64,000 nucleotides of DNA from Caballeronia catudaia. Its GTDB lineage: Bacteria > Pseudomonadota > Gammaproteobacteria > Burkholderiales > Burkholderiaceae. A program made the position numbers and the translations under genes. Location of the stretch: positions 310,001 through 374,000 of the forward strand of contig NZ_FCOF02000001.1 in NCBI RefSeq assembly GCF_001544755.2, given 5' to 3'. Below, piece by piece: positions 57,639 to 64,000 of this stretch. The notes beneath the pieces are model-generated. The model did not search any database. It was not told the origin of the DNA and was given only the letters and a program-made list of their open reading frames with translations. Within the stretch, counting starts at the first letter, position 1. Every line of letters starts with the position of its first letter.

Positions 57639-58205
57639 ATGAAACGAGCTTTCACCCTTTTTCGTCTGAAAAATATCGCGCGCGCCATGCTGTGTGCATC
57701 GGTCGCGTGCGGCGCGCTGCTCGCGTGCACGCCGTCATACGACTGGCGCACCGTAATGAATAACGACGATGGTTACGAAGTCACGCTGCCGGCCAAGCCG
57801 CGTTCGGACGAAAGGAAGATCGACATAGCCGGCCAGTCGATGACGATGCGCATGCAAACCGCCGAAGCCGGCGATGCCGTGTTCGCGGTCGGCACCGTCG
57901 TGCTCCCGAGCGCCGATCCGGCCTTGCAGCGCGCGACGCTCGACTATCTGCAGCAAGGCCTGGCGCGCAACGTCAACGCAAAGCCCGAAGCACGCGCGAC
58001 GCAGTTCGACCTGGCGGCGGGCGGCCGTGTGGCGGGCAGCGAGATGAGCCTGAAAGGAGAGAGCGGCGCGAAACGCGAAGCCCGAACGATCCAGGCGCGC
58101 TTCGTCGCGCGGGGCACGCATGTCTATCAACTCGCGATCGTGTCAGACAAAGCGCCCCCTCAAGAGCAGGCGGATCAGTTCTTTACGTCCTTCAAACTCT
58201 TTTAG
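57639..58205 (+). CDS. Putative lipoprotein, unknown function
   Basis: 188-residue protein with a basic N-terminus, hydrophobic stretch and lipobox LLAC, so the lipidated Cys is at 30. The body has a beta-rich pattern (YEVTLPAKPRSDERKIDIAGQSMTMRMQTAEAGDAVFAVGTVVLP...RTIQARFVARGTHVYQLAIVSDKAP). The ATG at 57639 is chosen; ATGs at 57612 and 57615 are also in frame. Divergent from the TlpA gene; no family recognised. Confidence 0.75.
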   Translation: MKRAFTLFRLKNIARAMLCASVACGALLACTPSYDWRTVMNNDDGYEVTLPAKPRSDERKIDIAGQSMTMRMQTAEAGDAVFAVGTVVLPSADPALQRATLDYLQQGLARNVNAKPEARATQFDLAAGGRVAGSEMSLKGESGAKREARTIQARFVARGTHVYQLAIVSDKAPPQEQADQFFTSFKLF

Positions 58206-58322
58206 AGGAAGGCCTCGAATTCAGCGATTACTGACTTAAGAAACGCCTTAGGCCATTCTGAAGAAGCAAAGTTTCTTCGTAAGTTAACGCGCTAATTCAC
58301 GGATTCGTATGGACTTTTTCCA

Positions 58323-58357
58323 CTATCCACAATGTCTGTGGATAACTATGTGGAAAA
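58323..58357. promoter_or_regulatory. Cluster of DnaA-box-like 9-mers
   Basis: CTATCCACA (58323-58331, one mismatch), TGTGGATAA (58337-58345, exact complement of TTATCCACA) and TGTGGAAAA (58349-58357, one mismatch) lie within 35 bases. Confidence 0.55.
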
Positions 58358-58421
58358 CAGTGTGCGGTAGCGTCCAAAAGCCCGTTTCATACGGTTTACG
58401 TTACTTTGCCTTCGTTCGCGG

Positions 58422-58453
58422 CAAGTTAAATAATTCAATAAAATCAATAATCT
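58422..58453. other. TA-rich tract next to DnaA boxes
   Basis: A 32-base stretch with AAGTTAAATAATTCAATAAA and ATCAATAATC, over 80 % A+T in a genome near 65 % GC. It resembles a DNA unwinding element, about 65 bases from the DnaA boxes. Function unproven. Confidence 0.4.
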
Positions 58454-58582
58454 GTGAAATGAGTGCAAATCAGGGCGTTGGCTGGACGGAAAAGCGGCGC
58501 GGATCGCTTCAGTGTGCATAAGTCAAGTCTTGACAAGCTCGTTTCGCACAAGCAGGCCGCGGACCGGCCATCTGCTCAGGCT

Positions 58583-60127
58583 TCACGCGGTCGCGAGCGC
58601 TCTGCGGTACTGCACCGCTTCGGCAACGTGAGAGACGTCGGGCATCTCCGAGCCGGCGAGGTCCGCGATCGTGCGCACGACCTTCAGCACACGGTAGTAC
58701 GCCCGGGCCGACCAGCCGAAGCGCTCGCCCGCCGCACGCAACAAAGCCTCGCCGGTCGGGTCGGGTCGGCAGACGTCGTCGGCTTCGCGGCCATTCAACT
58801 CGCGATTGATTTTGCCCTGACGTTGCGCCTGTATGTCGCGGGCGGCCGCGACGCGCGCCGCGACCACGGCGCTCGATTCGCCGCGCTCCGCGCCGCGCGC
58901 CGACAGTTCCGCGGGCGATAGCGCCGGCAGTTCGATCTGAATATCGATGCGGTCCATCAACGGCCCCGACAACTTGCGCAGATAACGGGCGGCGACGTCG
59001 GGCGAGCAACGACAGCGCCCGCCCGGATCGCCGCGCCAGCCGCACGGGCACGGATTCATCGCTGCAACGAGCTGGCACGCGGCGGGAAAGTCCGCCTGCT
59101 GCGCGGCGCGTGAAATCGTGATCTGCCCGACTTCGAGCGGCTCACGGAGGGTTTCGAGCACTTTGCGATCGAATTCCGGGAGCTCGTCCAGGAAGAGGAC
59201 CCCGAGATGCGCGAGCGTGATCTCGCCGGGCTGCGGCGGATTACGCCCGCCGACGAGCGCCGCCGCGCTCGACGAATGATGCGGCGCGCGAAACGGCCTG
59301 CGCCGCCACTGCTCGGGCGTGAAGCCGACCGCGCTAGCGGAGAGGATCGCGGCGGAGGTGAGCGCTTCGTCGTCGTTCATCGGCGGAAGCAGTCCCGGCA
59401 GACGCGCGGCAAGCATCGACTTGCCTGCGCCGGGCGGGCCGACCATCAGCAAATGATGACCGCCGGCCGCCGCGACTTCGAGCGCGCGCCGCGCCGCCGG
59501 ATGACCGATGACGTCCGCGAGATCGGCGGACGACGCGGCCATCGGCGGAAGTGTCACGGCTTCGATCGGCCGCAGGCGCGCATCGGGCACGCCGTTGAGA
59601 TGAGCGCAAAGCGTCGGCAAGTCCGCCGCGCCGAAAACGTCGATGCCGGGCACGAGCGCCGCCTCCGCCGCGCTCGCAAGCGGCACGTAGATTTCCGGGA
59701 CGCGTGCGCTGGCCTCACGCATCGATGCGTAGTGGCGCGCCGCGCCGCAGACCATCGCGAAGGCGCCGCGCATCGGGCGCAGCGCGCCGGTCAGCGACAG
59801 TTCTCCCGCAAACTCGCGATGCTCGAGCGATTCGGCCGGAATCTGCCCGCTCGCGGCCAGAATGCCGAGCGCGATCGGCAGATCGAAACGGCCGGATTCT
59901 TTCGGCAGATCGGCGGGCGCGAGATTGACGGTGATTCGGCGCACGGGAAAGTCGAAGCCGCAATTCTGCAGCGCGGCGCGCACGCGCTCGCGGCTTTCGC
60001 GAACTTCGAGATCGGGCAAACCGACGATGGAAAACGACGGCAACCCGTTGGCGAGATGGACTTCGACGACGACTTCGGGCGCGCGCCCAGGAGCGGGCGC
60101 GCGGCTGCGTACCACGGCAAGCGACAT
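58583..60127 (-). CDS. comM: ComM/YifB family Mg-chelatase-like ATPase
   Basis: AAA+ helicase acting in branch migration during natural transformation, as shown for ComM in other bacteria. The 514-residue protein has the N-terminal Lon-like domain (VVRSRAPAPGRAPEVVVEVHLANGLPSF), Walker A GPPGAGKSM, LAHLGVLFLDELPEFDRK and NPCPCGWRGD. A C-terminal helical domain ends it. Single gene, followed upstream on the same strand by ubiK after about 95 bases. Confidence 0.95.
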   Translation of the reverse strand: MSLAVVRSRAPAPGRAPEVVVEVHLANGLPSFSIVGLPDLEVRESRERVRAALQNCGFDFPVRRITVNLAPADLPKESGRFDLPIALGILAASGQIPAESLEHREFAGELSLTGALRPMRGAFAMVCGAARHYASMREASARVPEIYVPLASAAEAALVPGIDVFGAADLPTLCAHLNGVPDARLRPIEAVTLPPMAASSADLADVIGHPAARRALEVAAAGGHHLLMVGPPGAGKSMLAARLPGLLPPMNDDEALTSAAILSASAVGFTPEQWRRRPFRAPHHSSSAAALVGGRNPPQPGEITLAHLGVLFLDELPEFDRKVLETLREPLEVGQITISRAAQQADFPAACQLVAAMNPCPCGWRGDPGGRCRCSPDVAARYLRKLSGPLMDRIDIQIELPALSPAELSARGAERGESSAVVAARVAAARDIQAQRQGKINRELNGREADDVCRPDPTGEALLRAAGERFGWSARAYYRVLKVVRTIADLAGSEMPDVSHVAEAVQYRRALATA

Positions 60128-60223
60128 GATTTCACCTGAAACGGCGCTCCGATTGCGCCGGCAATAAAACTAGAAACTCACGGCTCGCTAGCCGAGGTGT
60201 GCGAAAGGGCGCTTCTGGCGCCT

Positions 60224-60490
60224 TCAGTCTTGCGCGGCGGAGCCTCCGCCAGCCGCGAGACGCTGCTCCAGTTGCGCGACGCGTTTTTCGAGTTCTTCAA
60301 GACGGGCGCGGGTGCGCACGAGCACCTGCGTCTGCGTGTCGAATTCCTCGCGCGTGACGAGATCGAGCTTCGAGAAGCCTTGCGACAGCATCGCCTTCAT
60401 GTTCCGTTCGACATCTTTCGCGGGCGAGTTCTTGAACAGTTCGCTCATCTTCTGCTGCAAGTCGTTGAACACGTCGTTGGGCTGCTTCAT
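60224..60490 (-). CDS. ubiK: Ubiquinone biosynthesis accessory factor UbiK
   Basis: Small membrane-associated helper (BMFP family) for ubiquinone synthesis. 88 residues: FNDLQQKMSELFKNSPAKDVERNMKAMLSQG, then a coiled coil EELEKRVAQLEQRLA. AAGGGAG lies at proper distance from the ATG at 60490; a longer upstream frame is unlikely. Confidence 0.9.
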   Translation of the reverse strand: MKQPNDVFNDLQQKMSELFKNSPAKDVERNMKAMLSQGFSKLDLVTREEFDTQTQVLVRTRARLEELEKRVAQLEQRLAAGGGSAAQD

Positions 60491-61272
<782 letters not shown>

Positions 61273-61316
61273 GAAGAAACAGGCGACGAATTTTAGCGAT
61301 AAGAGGAACCAGAAGA

Positions 61317-62783
61317 ATGCGTAACTTTTTGATGTCACTGTGCATGGCGGGCGCGTTGATCGGCGCGAGTGCCGGCACCGCGCTCGCCCAGGATGCGTCC
61401 GCGCCAGCCGCGGCCTCGGCGCCTGCATCGTCGGAAACCGCCGCAAGCGCGCCCGCAAGCGCCAACACGGCGATGGCGTCGTCGGCGGAAGCCGCCGCGG
61501 CCGCTTCCGGTGCTTCGGACGCCGCGCCCGCCGCGCCGACCGAGCCGTTCATGGTCGATTCGTCGAAGATCAACTCCGGCGACACCGCGTGGATGCTGAC
61601 CTCCGTCGCACTCGTGCTGTTCATGACGATTCCCGGTCTCGCGCTCTTCTACGCCGGCATGGTCCGCAAGAAGAACGTGCTCGCCACCGCGATGCAGAGC
61701 TTCGCGATCTGCTGCCTGATCACGATTCTCTGGACCGTCGTGGGCTACAGCATCTCGTTCACGCCGGGCGGCTCGTTCATCGGCGGCTTCTCGCGCGTGT
61801 TCCTGCACGGTGTGGCCTACATCAAGGGCGACAAGGCGACGACGCTCAGCGTGAGCCATCTCGCGTCGACGATTCCGGAGTCGGTCTACTTCGCGTTCCA
61901 GCTGACCTTCGCGATCATCACGCCGGCGCTGATCACCGGCGCGTTCGCCGACCGCATGAAGTTTTCGTCGATGCTCGTGTTCATGGCGCTGTGGTCGCTG
62001 CTCGTCTACTCGCCCATCGCGCACATGGTCTGGGAACCGAGCGGCTGGCTCGCATCGGCGGGCGTGCTCGACTTCGCGGGCGGCACGGTGGTTCACATCA
62101 ACGCCGGTATCGCGGGCCTGATGTGCTGTCTCGTGCTCGGCAAGCGCGTCGGCTACGGCCGTGAAGTGATGGCGCCGCACAATCTCGTGCTCTCGCTGAT
62201 CGGCGCATCCATGCTGTGGGTCGGCTGGTTCGGCTTCAACGCGGGTTCCGCGGTCGCCGCCGATGGCCGCGCCGGCTTCGCGATGCTCACGACGCAGATC
62301 GCCACCGCGTTCGCGGCGTTCGGCTGGATGTTCGCGGAGTGGATCACGAAGGGCAAGCCTTCGGTGCTCGGCATTATTTCGGGCGCGGTCGCGGGTCTGG
62401 TGGCGGTGACGCCGGCTTCGGGCTTCGTCGGCGTGACGGGCGCGATCGTGATCGGCATCGTCGCGGGCGTGATCTGCTTCTGGTCGGCGACGTGGCTCAA
62501 GCACAAGTTCAACTACGACGACTCGCTCGATGCGTTCGGCGTGCACGGCGTGGGCGGGGTCATCGGCGCATTGCTGACGGGCGTGTTCGCAGTGAAGGAC
62601 ATCGGCGGCTTCGATGGCAGCATCCTCGTGCAGGCGAAGGGCGTGGTCGTCACGCTGGTCTACGGCGGCGTCGTGAGCTTCATCCTGCTCAAGGTCATCG
62701 ACATGACGATGGGCCTGCGCGTCACCGAAGAACAGGAACGCGAGGGTCTCGACGTCACGTTGCACGGCGAGCACGTCGAATAA
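61317..62783 (+). CDS. amtB: Ammonium transporter AmtB
   Basis: Trimeric ammonium channel in the inner membrane. The 488 residues begin with a signal peptide (to about AGTALAQ) and an unusual about 55-residue Ala/Ser/Pro-rich periplasmic stretch. Eleven membrane helices follow, with twin His in VVHINAGIAG and DAFGVHGVGG and the NLVLSLIGASMLWVGWFGFNAGSA helix. The first helix is WMLTSVALVLFMTIPGLALFYAG. It is 44 bases after glnK and ends in a terminator. Confidence 0.96.
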   Translation: MRNFLMSLCMAGALIGASAGTALAQDASAPAAASAPASSETAASAPASANTAMASSAEAAAAASGASDAAPAAPTEPFMVDSSKINSGDTAWMLTSVALVLFMTIPGLALFYAGMVRKKNVLATAMQSFAICCLITILWTVVGYSISFTPGGSFIGGFSRVFLHGVAYIKGDKATTLSVSHLASTIPESVYFAFQLTFAIITPALITGAFADRMKFSSMLVFMALWSLLVYSPIAHMVWEPSGWLASAGVLDFAGGTVVHINAGIAGLMCCLVLGKRVGYGREVMAPHNLVLSLIGASMLWVGWFGFNAGSAVAADGRAGFAMLTTQIATAFAAFGWMFAEWITKGKPSVLGIISGAVAGLVAVTPASGFVGVTGAIVIGIVAGVICFWSATWLKHKFNYDDSLDAFGVHGVGGVIGALLTGVFAVKDIGGFDGSILVQAKGVVVTLVYGGVVSFILLKVIDMTMGLRVTEEQEREGLDVTLHGEHVE

Positions 62784-62852
62784 CGATTTCGCCGCAACCC
62801 GCGCGTCGCGAGAGGGCGCGGCGGTTCGGCCAAGCAACGAGCGCAGCGACTT

Positions 62853-62881
62853 TGCCCGCCTTCGAAGGCGGGCATTTTTTT
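62853..62881 (+). terminator. Terminator after amtB
   Basis: TGCCCGCC / GGCGGGCA with a short TTCGAA centre (62853-62874), followed by seven T, 70 bases past the amtB stop. Confidence 0.88.
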
Positions 62882-63093
62882 GGCTGATGCGTTTTCGCGG
62901 ATTTCGCCGGGCGCGGGACTGAAAGTATCGCGCGAATAGAGGGAATCGCACGCGAGCGCCGTGCGTCAAGGGCCGGGAAACCTTGTCGATTGGCGGTTCA
63001 TCCCCAGTTAGGCAAAGCAATTGCTCTACAATCTTTCCCTCCCGGTGTCGACCAGAGTCGGCGCTGGCCCCACGCAAAGCTCGCGAGAAATTC

Positions 63094-64000
63094 ATGGTTC
63101 CGCACTTAGTTACGGCGTTAAGTGGCCCGCTGCTCGACCTCGAGCGGAAAATTCTCGAGGCCATGCCTGCTATCGAGCGGTGGTTCCGGCTCGAATGGCA
63201 AGAGCACACGCCGCCGTTTTACTGTTCCGTCGACCTGCGCAACGCGGGGTTCAAGCTCGCGCCCGTCGACACCAATCTCTTCCCAGGCGCCTTCAACAAT
63301 CTGCCGCAGGAAGTGCTGCCGCTCGCGGTGCAGGCGGCGATGGCGTCCATCGAGAAGATCTGCCCCGACGCGAAGAATCTGCTCGTCATTCCCGAGCGCC
63401 ACACGCGCAACGCCTTCTATCTGGAAAACGTCGCGCGGCTCGCGCTGATCATGCGGCAGGCGGGGCTGCACGTGCGCTTCGGCACGCTCGACGAAAACAT
63501 TCACGGCCCGGTGACCATCGCGCTCGCGGATGGACAAAAGATCGTGCTGGAGCCGCTCGAACGCACGCCGCGGCGTCTCGGACTCAAGAACTTCGATCCC
63601 TGCTCGATCCTGCTGAACAACGATCTGTCCGCCGGCATTCCGCCCGTGCTGGAAAATCTGCACGAGCAATATCTGCTGCCGCCGCTGCACGCGGGCTGGG
63701 CCGTGCGCCGCAAGTCGACGCATTTTGCCTGCTATGACGACGTCGCGAAGAAGTTCGCGAAGATGGTCGAGATCGATCCGTGGATGGTGAATCCGTACTT
63801 CGCGCACGTCGAAGGTGTCGATTACGAAGCGCGCACGGGGGAGGAAGCGCTCGCGGAAGCCATCGACGGCGTGCTCAAGAAGATCGCGAAGAAATATCGC
63901 GAGTACGGCATCAGCGAGCGTCCGTACGTCGTGATCAAGGCGGACGCCGGCACCTACGGCAAGGGCGTGATGACCGTGCACGACGCGAGCGAGGTCGCCG
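63094..64000 (+). CDS. gshA: Glutamate--cysteine ligase (proteobacterial GshA), 3' end outside window
   Basis: First step of glutathione synthesis. The 302 visible residues start MVPHLVTALSGPLLDLERKI and include CSVDLRNAGFKLAPVDTNLFPGAFNN. NLLVIPERHTRNAFYLENVARL and ADAGTYGKGVMTVHDA (ATP-binding) follow, as in the GshA type of betaproteobacteria. The remaining C-terminal part (perhaps 130 residues) lies past base 64000. The ATG at 63094 starts this conserved N-terminus. A TACAAT hexamer at 63027-63032 may be its -10. Confidence 0.92.
   Translation, partial: MVPHLVTALSGPLLDLERKILEAMPAIERWFRLEWQEHTPPFYCSVDLRNAGFKLAPVDTNLFPGAFNNLPQEVLPLAVQAAMASIEKICPDAKNLLVIPERHTRNAFYLENVARLALIMRQAGLHVRFGTLDENIHGPVTIALADGQKIVLEPLERTPRRLGLKNFDPCSILLNNDLSAGIPPVLENLHEQYLLPPLHAGWAVRRKSTHFACYDDVAKKFAKMVEIDPWMVNPYFAHVEGVDYEARTGEEALAEAIDGVLKKIAKKYREYGISERPYVVIKADAGTYGKGVMTVHDASEVA

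Larger units (their letters stand above)
58206..58582. other. AT-rich intergenic region with DnaA-box cluster
   Basis: About 375 bases clearly AT-richer than the rest of the window, between a plus-strand lipoprotein gene and the minus-strand comM gene (convergent ends). It contains three DnaA-box-like 9-mers and a TA-rich stretch, annotated separately. No gene seen. Confidence 0.7.

Noticed and set aside
61335..63209. A 624-codon minus-strand frame opposite amtB
   Set aside because: Antisense to a certain ammonium transporter and made of Arg/Asp/His-rich low-information sequence.

Overview
The window is GC-rich (about 65 %) chromosomal DNA, densely coded and with short operons. It looks like a motile betaproteobacterium of the Burkholderiaceae, most probably Caballeronia or Paraburkholderia. 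The evidence is an flhDC-motAB-che cluster of the Burkholderia type, a homocysteine methyltransferase split into two genes, a PhaM-like PHA granule protein, and several Burkholderiales families (DUF2844, DUF3443, DUF3567, DUF1840, DUF2917). Assignments rest on reading translated protein motifs; no database search was possible.

Layout. (1) 1-2.0 kb, minus strand: the start of an aquaporin gene (cut by the window edge) and a GT4 glycosyltransferase. (2) 2.6-14.7 kb, plus strand: flagellar master regulator flhDC, stator motAB, and a complete chemotaxis set (cheY-like, cheA, cheW, an MCP, cheR, cheD, cheB, cheY, cheZ), with a FliA-type promoter before motA and a strong terminator after cheZ. (3) 15-16.8 kb: a secreted DUF2844 protein and a DUF3443 lipoprotein; the latter has the sequence layout of a two-lobed pepsin-like aspartic protease. 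(4) 16.9-21.1 kb, minus: SDR, dsbA, a SPOR-domain protein and argS. (5) 21.4-28.7 kb: DUF1840, a small Lys-rich exported peptide, split metH, DUF3567, an enol-lactonase-like hydrolase and a DUF3108 protein. (6) 28.8-32.8 kb: an IclR regulator divergent from a catabolic set (FAH-family hydrolase, ABC binding protein, enoyl-CoA hydratase). (7) 32.8-36.7 kb: phaM, a MerR-cobalamin regulator with CarH-type light-sensor residues, a di-iron ferritin-like protein, and rfaE2. (8) 36.7-39.3 kb, minus: a small membrane protein, coaX, birA and a ParE/RelE-type toxin-antitoxin pair. (9) 39.4-47.9 kb, plus: an MCE-type lipid ABC transporter (STAS-fused permease, ATPase, MCE protein, lipoprotein), VanZ, a ferredoxin-like protein, a hydrolase, a D,D-carboxypeptidase and a D-amino acid aminotransferase. 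(10) 47.9-51.5 kb: ybeD and lipBA, separated by a LysR gene and a DUF2917 gene. (11) 51.5-56.9 kb: the C4-dicarboxylate system dctA-dctB-dctD with a sigma-54 promoter, a candidate upstream activator site and a leader micro-ORF. (12) 57-60.5 kb: a TlpA-like protein, a lipoprotein, an AT-rich gap with clustered DnaA-box-like sequences, comM and ubiK. (13) 60.8-64 kb: sigma-54-driven glnK-amtB and the 5' part of gshA.

How the genes work together. Most are housekeeping or signalling modules: swimming control (flhDC, mot, che), nitrogen sensing and ammonium uptake (glnK, amtB), C4-dicarboxylate uptake under two-component control (dctABD), lipoate synthesis, envelope lipid transport and peptidoglycan trimming. 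The least described parts are the pepsin-like DUF3443 lipoprotein with its DUF2844 partner, the CarH-like regulator, the dct leader elements and the DnaA-box cluster.
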